DNA of 64,000 nucleotides from Lycorma delicatula. Its lineage: Eukaryota; Arthropoda; Insecta; Hemiptera; Fulgoridae. Location of the stretch: contig NC_134464.1 in NCBI RefSeq assembly GCF_047948215.1, positions 4,288,001 to 4,352,000 of the forward strand. Reading direction: 5' to 3'. Below are positions 1-12,155 of the stretch, piece by piece; within the stretch, counting starts at the first letter, position 1; the number at the start of each line of letters is the position of its first letter. The notes under the pieces were generated by a model, which ran no database searches, was not told the DNA's origin, and saw nothing but the letters and a program-made list of their open reading frames with translations. Position numbers and translations under genes: made by a program.

Positions 1-3000
1 CACAGTTTGTCATAAAAACACATGTATCCACAAACAACACTTATAAACGAGCACACAGCAGCACATCCTTACTCCAACAATGCTAGAACCCAACTCCTCT
101 GACGAGCTCAGTTGTTTTGATCTGAAGTTCTGTTTGGTAAAACATCAGTTTTAATTACTTTGCATCGGCTCCGTTAAAGGCAGACTATGAAAACATAATA
201 TTATTAATACTACACTTCAAATATGGTTAACAAACATTATCAAATTTTGTCTAACACTGCTCGTATCCATTAACTAGAAAATAATATACTTCTAGGCTAC
301 ATCAGTAAAAAAAAAATATAAGTATTATTAGTTACAAGATTTTTTATTTGCTGAATAAATAAATAAATTAGTTAACCGTTTAAGATACTAAATATTTTCT
401 TCTCAAAGACATTTGAAGTAGCTTTTTGATTATTCTGTGATAAAACAATCAATGATAATCGCTTTAGAATAATGTAAATCATTTTAAACACCCGTGCGCA
501 TTGACGATTATATTTCAGTTATTGTGAAGAATTCAAATAATTCTTTCCTCTAGTTTGTATTCATGAATTATTTGTTTATTGGCTTGAAAAGTATCGGAAT
601 TTTATATTGTGTACAGCCTAATTTGAGTGTTTCATATACGTATAGCGACTGAAAAGTTAATTCATTAGATTTCTTGAAAATTGGAATAATCCTCTAAAAC
701 TCAGATGAGTTATTCTCATCGTTCTCAGATATTATTTTCTGGTTATTAGTGATATTAGCAACGCAAATAACAGACACAAAAGAGTAAGCAAAGATGTAGA
801 AAAGATATACATGTTACTGATGACATTATATAAAAGGAAAGTCAAGAATCGGTTACCTGGAATAAATAAAATGGAATGAAGATGAGCAGAAAGAAAAGCA
901 AGATACTATTATGTACATCTGAGCTATGTAAATCACGTGAGAGTGGTGTTAGATGCAATTTAAGTTTCATTAAGATAAGTATTGTGGTATTATGTAATAG
1001 ATTTGTTCTTTTTTCTGTATAGGCAGAGGAGAGCAACAGTTCATATATGTTAAAAAGTCGAACTTCAAGTATAGAACATCTGAGAACTAAGAAGAATGTT
1101 ACACCTAGTATAACATAATAAAAATAATTATTTATTATTATGAAAAATTAATATTTATTTGAAATAATTACTTATTGTGTAACGTAACATATTATATAAT
1201 AAAATAATAATTGTAATGTAGTTACACCTGCAGTAGATGTTTTGTGGCTTGCCGTAATTATATTAATTTAATAACAGTAAAGTTATTTAAAAAAGAGTTA
1301 ATAAATTAAAAAACTACAACTAAAATAATAGCCTAATAATTAAAATTAAAAAAAATATATTATTATTATTAAATTGTGCAGCTAGAACACCTGAGTTACT
1401 TATGATGATATTGTGTTTCTTTATTGTATTAATTTGTAAAAACTTATGCACATTATCAGGACCAGTTGATGTTAGATAAGTATTGCTGTTTTTTCTAAGT
1501 TTGAATAAACTGTTGTTTCAGTTAATTAAATTAAATGAATATTTATTTATATTTTGCTATTGATTATCCTACCGTTAAAAGTCTGGATCCATTTTGAAAT
1601 TTTACTTACTCTCGATATTTATGTATGTAAATATTTAATTGAGGTAAAAATAAAGTAATAATTATTTTAGTCGACATTAAATGAAGTTCCTGACATTGTT
1701 CCAAGCCTTAAACAAAACTGCTACATTAATGGCAGTTATACCATCCGATAATTGCAATGACCATCACTTACTTTATGGTAAGCAGTGATGCCTTTTCATG
1801 GCATTGTAACATAATTTTGTTGTTTTTTAAAATTATTTTAAATTGGACTTCATAACTTTTATTAACATCATTTTGGATTCATTTTCTTCATGTTAAAATG
1901 TAATTAATTAACATGAAAATTAATTTGAATGCTGAAACCAAATATTACAATTTTTGTTCTAATTTCATGTTATATATCGATTTAAATTTTACATTTTAGT
2001 TTGTTTTGTGAAAAACTGATAAAAGTATGCTTTACTTTTTTTGTAAGATGCTAAAACTTTTCACGCATTCATTTGACATTGTTATGTTATCAAACAACAA
2101 TCAGCATTAAAAGTTGCTAGCTTCTGTCAACTGTTAATAAATATGTTTACTGGTTTTGTTTTCTTTTATTAGAATTTGGAAAAGGATCTAAAAAGATTTT
2201 CATAATATTTTTCAGTAATCAAACTTTACAATATAAATATATTTAATTGGTGGAAAAAGCATTAATGCTGCTTATGGTAAACAAAAAAATAGGCTGGCTC
2301 GTATATAATCCATCAGTAGGTATTTTATGGTGTAATACTGCTCTTGTAGTAATTCTTGACACCAAAAATTTACAGATTAAATACTTATCTGAATTATTAT
2401 AATTTAATTTGCATTAATTTTACTGTATAAATAAAAAAAAACATGCTTAATGAATTTTTATGTATCCCCCAAATTATTTAGGTACTTGAATTTATTATAA
2501 ATTTTGAAATGGATTTAGGCATTTCTGAATATAATTCTGTTATTAAATAAAAATCGAAAAAAACCTTCAGTGATTGGTAAAAATAAAATAAACAAAATAC
2601 TTGAATATCATAAAAAGTGATCTGATTACTTAATTTTCTGTCAGTATTATTATTATTATTGTTACATTAGTTAGATTTAGGTAAATTTGTAAATGAAAGT
2701 ATAACCTCATTAGTTCCAACTATGGTATCTAAAAGATCAATTAAGCAAAAGATGTAAAAAAAATTTTAACATATAAAATATTAATCTAATAGAGCATTGA
2801 TCGGCCAAGGGAACTGCTGAAGTAGCGCAATAGTTTGTTTGGCATAGGATTTTTCAAGTATTTTCTCCAATGGATTAATTTCTTATGATTTAATTACATA
2901 TAATTGACACAGTTTGGTATAAAATACAGTGTGATCATTGTGTTACAGTAATTACTTTTTCTTCAAAAAAGATTAAAATGCTATTTTAATCTGTATTTAT

Positions 3001-6000
3001 CTGAATATTTGTCTGAACATTTTTTATTTGTATGTGTATTGTTAAAATAAATTTATTTTCATTTTTCCCATTGTTATTAGTTTAAAAGGGAGAGATTTGA
3101 TAGGATTTATATATAATAAGATGCTCTTCTTGATGTCAATCTACAAGAGAATGCCAGCTGCATGTGAAGTAAAAAATCTAATAATCTGCATTTAAAGTCG
3201 CTATCTAATAATTATGTCTTATAATTTGTTAACTCTGTTGATAAAGAAAAATAGACATTTCTCTAATAAATAAAAATACTAAGTTTATAAAATAAAAAAC
3301 ATTTCTAAATGCCTTTTCCATTTTTGATCGTATCAGTTGCTGTTACTTTTTAGCATTATAGCTCCTGGCATCACAGCACGTAAGAGTAAGGTCCAGGAAA
3401 TTATTTTTTACATTAAACATATAGCCAAATAAAAATGAAAACTTAATACTCAACATCTTCCCAAGCGTAGATGTAAATGCATAATTTAATTTTTTATGTT
3501 ACCTTGAATTAGTAGGGTTGTACTGTATTTATTCATTTTTACAATTTTAAATAACTAATAAAAAAATAAAAGTCTTGATAGATTGAATCTGTTGAACATC
3601 ATCCTGTTTATTAATATTTTTGGTAGAATCAGTTATAAATAACTTAGAAAATTATATTACAAAAATTTAGTTTACCAACAAACGATGTATTATTTGTAAT
3701 TTTAATTAAGTTTATAGAATATATATATATATATATATAATTAGTAATAATTTTATATAGTTGTGATTTATCACAAGAAAAAGAATTTGAAGTATTAGCT
3801 CTATTTTTTCAAATGACCTTCAAGCAGGCAGCATTACCTTTATTTTAAAATACCACTAGGCACACAATGTAACAATCCTGCTATTTTCATGTGTTTATTT
3901 ATTTATTTTTTTTTTTTATTATTATAATTTTGTTCATTTATTATTTTAAATTACATTTTTTTTTACATTATTGTATATTTTTTAATCAAAATAGAAATCA
4001 CACAATAATTAATTTTACTCAGATTAATTAATGTGGCAGTGAAAAAGTCTGACCGCAAGTCATATCTTTAATCTAGCTCTCTGTACTTCACCTCAATTCT
4101 TTACTACTGTATTTTTAACAAAATATTACACTCCAAACCTTTTAAACTTTATATTTGAAACCTTATTTTGTAGTTATAATTTTTTAATGCAAAATTTCCT
4201 CATTTACACCTTTCGGCCGTGGAGATTTATTTTTTCATGTGTTTTATCACATTTTTTTATGTAAATTTGGATCTGTGATCAGTGTACTCCATTCTTGTTC
4301 AAGAGTTTATCATCATGATCCGAATGTACTGCACATTCATCTTTCCTGTTAAAAGAAACATGTTTTCTGCTCTAACTGTAATCATTTACTTGCATTCATT
4401 CAAATCTATAAATGCATGCAATATATTAAACACTAAAAAAGGAGAAATACATGCATTACAATAATATTTACATGACCAAACACAAAAATATAACAGCTGT
4501 AAAAAGACATTGGTTATTTTGAATTAATTTTTTAATTTTTATTTTAATTTCTATATGCTTGATGTAATACTAAGAGAGAGAGATAAGTTGTGTACATGCC
4601 GACTCGTACTATAAAAACTAAAAACTGTAGTGAGGTTTACTGTTTCTCACTAACCTGTTTGAGGGTTAAAGCAATTAATTTTTGTGGCTGAATCTGTCAA
4701 GATTATTATTTTTATAATCTGTTTATGTATTAATATTATAAAACATCATTTGAAAAACATATATATTTTGTTTTCACTTTTTACATATATAAACTGTTGT
4801 AAAAATTAAGTAAAGTATTTTGGAACCTTTATTATAATTTGATCAGCATATGTTTTGTTCTAATTAAGTCTATAATACTGTATTTTTTTATATACTTGTG
4901 ATTTTATTATTATTATTGTAGTAGTTATATATTATTTATTCGTATTATTTAATTATTAGTATCAAAATATTAAATGTATTTATTATTATTAATTAAATTA
5001 CTTACTTATTATTATGAATTTATTGTATGGTTTATATAACATTTTGTTGGGTTGATAACTCTTTTAAACCAATACATATAAACGTATTGGTACTTATATT
5101 ACATAAAGAGTTCTCAAACGGATGTCATTTAATGACGATGGCTATACATTTTCTCTTATAATATCTATTAATAAGAGAGAATTGATGTGTTTAATTAGGT
5201 AAGGGATTCTATTATTACTAAGATTGTTATGTATTATATTAATGATTTTTATTTATAGATTTTGTTTTGTAAGTTACAAATTAAATTGTGTAATATTATA
5301 ATAACTTTTTGTATTGTTTTGTTGATTATTGTTTTATGTGTAAACTGCATTTTTTTTCTCAATATTATCTTTTTTTAGTACACGAGTGGTCTCAAATAGA
5401 ATTTTTTTGCATTATAAATATTTTGCTATTTTTTTTTCTTTATATAATTTTCTATTATTTCTTGTTCTGATTTAAAACTAGTACACAGATATCAAACTAC
5501 CTCTATTCTAGTTAACAATATTATAGTCATCAAAATATTTACAACTATTAAGAAAACTCATTTGCTGAAATTAATTTTCTATGTAAAAAAAAAATGATCA
5601 ATTAAAGAAATTTGGAATAAACCAAAGATCTAATGATTTCATTGCAAGAGAAAAATTTACAGCGCATGATTCAAAAGTGTTTGTTTTTTAAGTTCAATTG
5701 AAAATGTTTAATTTTATTATAAAGAAATTATTTTGTATTCTTCATTCTGTTGTATAACATAGAAGTAATAAAAGTAGGTGAACGCAGTTGATTATCTGTG
5801 GATAATGGGTTAATAGGAAGAAACAACTGTTTTTCCTAAATTTTCCTTCAACATGTGATTAAATGATGTTAAAATTTAAAGCGATTAAGTAATCAAGTAG
5901 TTTCTATAATATTTTGGTAATGGTTTCAAGATCTCTTGTTTATTTGTTAAATAATTTTTTTCAAGTTATGGAACCGTTAAGGACATTAGCAACTAACTTA

Positions 6001-8640
6001 GTTTTAATTTCAAGTTTTTCAGATTTTACCAGGGAATCAAACTTATGTAACCGTGCTTGCGCCTGTGGCACTAATATCGTAATCTTCATTTTTAAAACTT
6101 GCAATCTTAATATTTGAATTAGTATTATTCATTTCTACTGTTTCTATTAGCTGTGCTTTGTTAATTATCATCAGCATTTTTTTAGCTGCTTAGGGATCAC
6201 AGATTCTAAATTTGTTCTACTATTTGCAATAGTAGTAAAATAAAATATATACTAGATTACTATTTGGAACTGTCATAGATTCTCAGCCAGGTAGCGTACT
6301 ACTGCTCTCGTTTTTATTTTAAATTTTGAGACCACTATAATAAACTTTTTTTACTATTTAATAACAATTCCACTTTTATTTTAACTGTGAAAAGAAAATT
6401 AAACTAAAAAGACAAAGCATTCCAAAGTACATTACGGTATTAGCCATGTAGTATTATTTTGATTTTTTTTATAAATATTTATTGCTTATTGCTTTAAAAA
6501 TGATTCACATCAATTTATAAAAAATAAACTGTATATCGCTGTAATTTTCTTTCTTTTAGTAATTTTTGTTTTTTTATAAATAAAAAATTATTAACCTTTT
6601 TAAAAAAAATTATACTGTTAAAACATTTCTTTTAAATTTAGTAATTGTTCTTAAATATTTATCTAATAATTTTCATCTTTTTTTTTCATTTGGTATCGGT
6701 AAATTATTGATTTTTATTTTAAATTATGACTTAAATTTTGAAAATATACGCACAATTTTTACAGTGCTTAATCCATTAATACCTGATAAGTACTTAGGAA
6801 ATATAAGATAACATTTCTAATGTAAAAACATGAATTATATACATTTATGTACTCATATGAGATTTTGATTTTATTTCTGTTAAAATCAATTATATTTAAA
6901 ATAATTAATAATAACATAAATAAATATTTACAAATTTTTGATAAATATTTATTCTGGATAAAGAATTTGGACAGGAGTTAATTTAATGAAATTGAAATAA
7001 TCTGAAATGTTATAATCTGAAGGGCTGAATGTGTGGGTGGGTATACAAATAAAAAAAGAACTTTATTTTTTTAATTAGTTTCTAAAATAAAATATTTTTA
7101 ATTGGAAAATGTATATTTTTTATTAAATTTACCTTAAAAAGTATGAGATGAAAGAAGTAAAAGTTTTTGATTATATTTTTTTGATAACTCTGTTACGTGT
7201 TTTATATACAGACATCTTTTGAATAGATTAAGTATATGGAGTAGGATGTAAACAGTGAAAGTAATTAGCCTGTAACATTTGATTTTTGGCTGATCAAACA
7301 TATAGGCTACATTGTACTTCAAAAAATTTGACAGATCCCATCGTAGGAGTTCTTCAATGAACCGATCTAGGCATTGGGTTTCATTCATCGCATACCTGCT
7401 CATATGATCAGTAGGGTGTTACCCAGAATAGAAGTAGCACATTAGGGGTTAACAATTTGCGAATTTGCTTTTCTATAAATTTCAAGGTTATTCATGTTTT
7501 TCTATACCTAAGATTATTCTAATCGGTCAAACTTTTCATTATGCCCTTCACACTTAGGACTAGCCCCTAACATCAAACTGTTGGCAGTGTATATTTCAGT
7601 CAGTAGTTGTCTGTAAGATAAATTATCCGTCTTGTCAATTTCCCTATTTGTACATTTTGAAACTTTGACTGAATTTATACCAGAGAAGGCCAAAAAATGA
7701 TTTTGCAGCTTTGTTATAACTTGAAGGGTGATATCAGAATATACCTGCTGTAAAATTTAAAGATTTTATTTACTTTTTAAATAGCCTGTGAGAGCAATTT
7801 GTACCTCTAAACTTGGGGCTTCATAAATTGCATAAATTAAAACAAATCTATGGGATGTCTGTACATAAATTATTAAACAGTTTCATTCATGATTTTAATA
7901 ATCATTTAGGTTTTTTTTATAGATACTACAACAGAATTATCATTTTAAGTTTTATTTTTTTTTCTTGTGCGAAGGTGCAATTCAAAATAATAATAAATTG
8001 TTGAATATAATTAAATTAATTAAATAGTTATAGGCATGTGAATAACATTTTTATTTTTTTAATTACTGTTAAGTCAGATTATAAAACCAAATGGAATTTA
8101 TTTAAAATGAAAAAAAAATCTGTATTTATTGTTTTGTAATAGGGGTGAACTGTTAAGAGTTACGCTATGGAATTTTGTGCATAATTCTTTTTTTTTACTC
8201 CTGATACATTTATATGTATCTTGTTTAACTTTTTTTTATGCATGCCTATTGTATTACTATTAAAAAATAATAATATTATTAAGTAGTACAAGTAATTTGG
8301 ATTTTATGAAGTTTATTAATAATTAAAAATCATTAGAATATTTAGTTGATTCTAAAAGCATAAATTATAACAAAAGAAAAATTTTGTTGAGTATTGAATT
8401 GTTTATCATTACGATTATTATTAAAGATCTGTAATTTCTTCTGCTTTATCAAGGTTAATAATTAATTAATTATTTTTAAAAAAAACTGTGTTTAATTGCT
8501 TATTATATTTTACAAATAAAATTGTAATATTGCTTAAAAACAATTATCTGTTTTTCATTTTTTCATAGTGGTTTTTGTCAAATTATTCAAAAAAGATTAT
8601 TCATGAATATATTTGAAAAAGTATTTAAGTCTGGATGATG
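1..8640. other. AT-rich, CpG-poor non-coding stretch
   Basis: No coding region, RNA gene or transposable element could be recognised on either strand. The sequence is very AT-rich, with many homopolymer runs and ATT/TAA triplet runs, and CpG is nearly absent (3 in 2041-2640 by hand count). A short TA run lies at about 3719-3739. Open frames are all under 100 codons and composition-driven. The texture fits intronic or intergenic insect DNA with long-term CpG loss. Confidence 0.6.
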
Positions 8641-8935
8641 ATAGAAATGCCCACCACCCCTGCAGGTCTCCTTGTGGTTAAAACCAAGAGCCCTGTACCT
8701 GGCTATATGGGGCTTTATTTGGCAATTTTATGCTCGTTTAGCTCTGAGTACATCATTGAAATCATCTGCATACTATTAAGTGTGTTTATCTATCCCCTTT
8801 CGTAATATCAAATCTGAAAAATACTGTGCAAGTTGTGTAGCCACAGCTATTGTGTTAGTAGGCTATGACTTTCCTCCTGCCATTCACATTTTGACAAGGA
8901 CTAAACAAAATTAACCCATCTTCATTTCCAATCGC

Positions 8936-9336
8936 CAGTAAAAGCTCAGGATGTAGTTGCATGTCCATCTAACAGATGAGGAATCAGCCTTCACCACCTC
9001 CAGTGAGGCAATCAGGATCGCTTTCAATTCGCCCTAGAAGATCACGGCACACTTCCACCCTGTTGTTTTTCTGTTTTGTTTATTGGGATCACTTTTGCGC
9101 AAACATTTTTCATGTCGTACCGTATCAAGTCTCTGATTCGCTGAACATTGTCAGTTTTTGATGTTACGGTCTTCCAGGGCGTGGACTATCTGCAACTGAT
9201 TCCCGGCCATCTGAAACTTAGGCTCATGACAGAGCGTCACATTTCTATACGCCCTTTTCAATTTTGAAAAAGTTTCAGTAGCATTCTTACAAAGTTTTAA
9301 CACAAAACTTGATTGCTCATAATTAGTATCACTCAT
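8936..9336 (-). pseudogene. mariner-like transposase remnant
   Basis: Read on the minus strand from about 9336, the translation begins with a helix-turn-helix of the mariner transposase N-terminus; the stretch KLCKNATETFSKLKRAYRNV is the recognisable core. Later reading-frame pieces give a GRPVTSKT-like linker, then a KVCAKVIP / CRDLLGRIESDPDCLT-like segment that in intact mariner proteins precedes the first catalytic Asp. The second DNA-binding helix is missing and the frame shifts several times, so the gene is dead. The catalytic DDE/D core is not seen. No terminal inverted repeats were found. Family assignment comes from recognising motif order and could be refined by alignment. Confidence 0.6.
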
Positions 9337-9495
9337 TTTTGTAAACACAATAAAAACTCGTCTCACAAAAACTTTGTTTACATCTCATGTGGTAACGATA
9401 AACTAAAAATGTTAATACCTAATATAAATAACCTAACCACATGTTTACTAGTAACTTCACAGTATTGCCACTTTAGCTGTCAAAAAAAACTAATC

Positions 9496-9502
<7 letters not shown>

Positions 9503-9528
<26 letters not shown>
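9503..9528. repeat. (TG)n microsatellite
   Basis: An uninterrupted run of 13 TG units, followed by a short TGTA run. Confidence 0.95.
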
Positions 9529-9539
<11 letters not shown>

Positions 9540-10590
9540 TTGGTTCCTACATAAGAAATTTTAATGAATAATAAAAATTTCAATTTATATCACTGAAATC
9601 TCTGTTGTGTTATGTCTTCACTTGGTTTATCTTATAAAAATAAATATTTTATTTTACTCACCAGTCAGGATGACTTGTTTATAAGTTGCGTGTCATGACA
9701 AAACTGCTTTTAGGCAACGTGACATAAATCATCCCTGAAATTGGCCATTCTTAATGATAGCGAGCAAACCTGCCAGATTCACTGAGAAAACGGGAAAAGA
9801 ATGAAGTGGTTTCCTGTTGCCGTCTTCACCAAGGCAAATACTATCACATGAAGATATTCAGCTCGATAAGTGATACCTTCACTCTGATCACCACCACAGG
9901 GAGTGGCTGTGTCCGAGAAAATAACTTCTGACTAGTGCCACATATACGTCTGCTGCTTTACATACACCACAACCATAAGAAAGATTGCTGTACAGATATA
10001 ACAGCAGGAAAGACATAAAATTAAACTTGACCTACGACTCATTTTTCACATGTATATTTTTTAATTTTTTTTTTTTTATTTAGATACACAGTATCCATTT
10101 TAAGTAAAACTTTTTAGTTCTGCTGACCAAATACTTTTTAAAAAGAGCCAAATAACCCTTAATACGCCATTATGAAAAGTTGACATCAGCATCGTTTTTC
10201 ACTGATAGATGATTAAAAAAAAGTTGAAGATCAACCGTTTCCATTAGATTATAGTGGTTAAATGATTGAAACTGGAATATCTGAACGACGAAATTGAATA
10301 AATGTCATAATACATGGTTACGTTTTTGAGATATTACATCTGATCGTATGTTGGGGTTACTCAACATTTTTTTTGCAAAATTTTATATTTTTCTGAAAAG
10401 ATTACATTTTTAATGAATATTTTAATGTTAATATCACAGTACTAATTAGCATATTTGCTGTATAAAGTAACTGCCAAAATGGTAATTAATTAAACTAAAG
10501 TAGAATATGGGATTACTTAAAAATGAAGATTATGTTAGTGTAAGTGGTGTAGAAATGAATAAATTGATTAGAATGAAATTGAGCTGATTT
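9540..10590. other. non-coding stretch with possible old repeat
   Basis: No gene is supported. The part from about 9740 to 10020 is less AT-rich than its surroundings and looks like a degraded dispersed element, but no second copy exists in this window, so it is left unclassified. Confidence 0.4.
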
Positions 10591-10593
10591 GGG

Positions 10594-10676
10594 TTAATTG
10601 GTTTATATATGTTTAATAGCTGATTTTGGAAATTGAGAGTTGGAGTTCAAATCTTATTAAAGGTAAGTTACTTTTT
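10594..10676 (+). repeat. SINE family 1, head fragment
   Basis: Resembles the first ~100 bp of the better-preserved SINE at 34678. Shared features are the AGCTGATTTTGGAAATTGAG block (AGCCGATTTGGAAGTCGAG in the other copy) and a degraded B-box-like GGAGTTCAAATC. It is cut off where the dispersed repeat at 10680 starts. A matching tail piece lies at 11677 in the same orientation, so the two may be one SINE split by later insertions. Confidence 0.5.
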
Positions 10677-10679
10677 ACT

Positions 10680-11350
10680 TTCTTGTACTAAGTAAAGGAA
10701 GTATTGTGATCACGGAAGTACATGAAGATCTGAAAAGTGATCTTTTCAGATTTGAATAGAAATATCCATTTTGACTAGTTTTGGTGTGATGTCTGTATGT
10801 ATGTATATGTATCTCGCATAACTCAAAAACGATTAGCTTAGGATGTTGAAATTTTGGATTCGGACTGTTGTAACGTCTAGTTGTGTACCTTCCCTTTTGC
10901 TTGCAATCGAGTGGACCAAAAGTGTCCAAAAAAGCCCAAAATGCAAAAAAAATTGGATTTTGGACTTTTTCTTAACTGCAGTAATAAGCGCTCATTGAGA
11001 GCTTTTCAACGATATATCATAATGATACTTATTTTCATCGGTTTCAGAGTTATAGCCAAATAAAATTTAAATTAATGAAATATTTTGATCTTATAAGGGA
11101 AAGTCACATTGGTTTGAATCAGATTTCATCTTTTTTTTAATTTAAATATATTGATTTATTAATAATTATCAAATTATTAACCCCTGATTGTAAAAAAAAA
11201 TGTATAATAATAATAATTAAATAATAACAATAAAGAAAAAATCAGAAGTTATTAATAAAATAAAATTTTATGTACTTTTCATTTTAAAAAAATGTGTATA
11301 TGTAATTTAACAGGCGTACAAGGAAGTCATGCGGTGTCCGCATCAGATTT
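10680..11350 (+). repeat. ~670-bp dispersed repeat, copy 1 (CpG-decayed)
   Basis: This block matches, in inverted orientation, the block at 57404-58075 along its whole length. Anchors include AACTCAAAAACGATTAGC, GTTATAGCCAAAT, and the end GGCGTACAAGGAAGTCATG. No protein is encoded. At many positions this copy has TG or CA where the other has CG. The superfamily is unknown: there are no obvious terminal inverted repeats and no convincing poly(A) tail. It could be a non-autonomous element or part of a larger one. Confidence 0.8.
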
Positions 11351-11365
11351 TTTTTCTATATTGAG

Positions 11366-11554
11366 TACTGTTTACCTTTCTTAACTTCATTCTTTTATTA
11401 TTTGTTGATGTGTTTTGGAATTACTGCATTGTCCAAATTTATTGTACATATGAGTACAATAAAGTACTGCTTACTATAAGTACAATAAATTTTGACAATG
11501 GAATTATTCCAAAATGCATAATAAAAGAATGAAGCTAAGAAAGGTAAACTGTAA
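11366..11554. repeat. foldback (hairpin) element
   Basis: Two arms of about 85-90 bp are imperfect reverse complements. The left arm starts GTACTGTTTACCTTTCTTAA at 11366 and the right arm ends TTAGCTTCATTC-like on the opposite strand near 11554. The short centre holds GAGTACAATAAAGTAC. Arm identity looks high, with a few substitutions and a small indel. It begins 16 bp after the dispersed repeat. It could be a MITE, or a source of hairpin RNA if transcribed. Confidence 0.75.
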
Positions 11555-11676
11555 GCAACACAGAAATCACAGTGTTCTTAGCAGAAAATATAATAATAAT
11601 TATCTCAGTAACAAAAATTTTAAGTTACTTTGTGTAGATTTTGCTGCAGATACTTGTGTGAGGTTCAGTTAAGCAC

Positions 11677-11741
11677 ACATCAGGAATGTTTCGCCTGAGA
11701 CTGTACAAGACTACATGTCATGCATATTATCATCTTCATCT
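11677..11741 (+). repeat. SINE family 1, tail fragment
   Basis: Matches the conserved SINE tail also seen at 18172, 26971 and 34850: the anchor is GCCTGAGACTGTACAAGACT, followed by a degraded ACATGTCATCCTC-like motif. Confidence 0.6.
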
Positions 11742-12155
11742 CGCTGGGCATGAGGTTGCTTATTGTTCACAGTTGGATACATTACAACATACACATTAGA
11801 AAAATAAAATAAAAATACATGTTTAATAATACTAGGTAATTGCTGTGTTTTGGCTGGAAACAATATCTTTTTAATTATGTTTATTTTACTTTCAGTATTT
11901 TGAATCAAATTGTTTCGATCTACACAGTGTCACATGTTTTCTTTTTCAAATGGACAAAAACATTGTAGTATGAATAGTAGTACTAACTTAACTGTAGCCT
12001 TAAATAGTATAATATTTCATTTTTACTCAAGTGTTAATTAAATCTGATATGATATTAATTAATTGCTCTTAGAACAGTATATGCAAATATAAACAAGATT
12101 ATTAATCCTAAAGCTAGCTAAATTAAGACATTTACTTTGCATATGATTGGACCTA

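Noticed and set aside
7134..7403. Minus-strand frame starting near a CAG|GT site, with ETQCLDRFIEELLRWDLSNF
   Set aside because: Looks briefly protein-like, but there is no family recognition, no matching partner exon, and it quickly becomes low-complexity.
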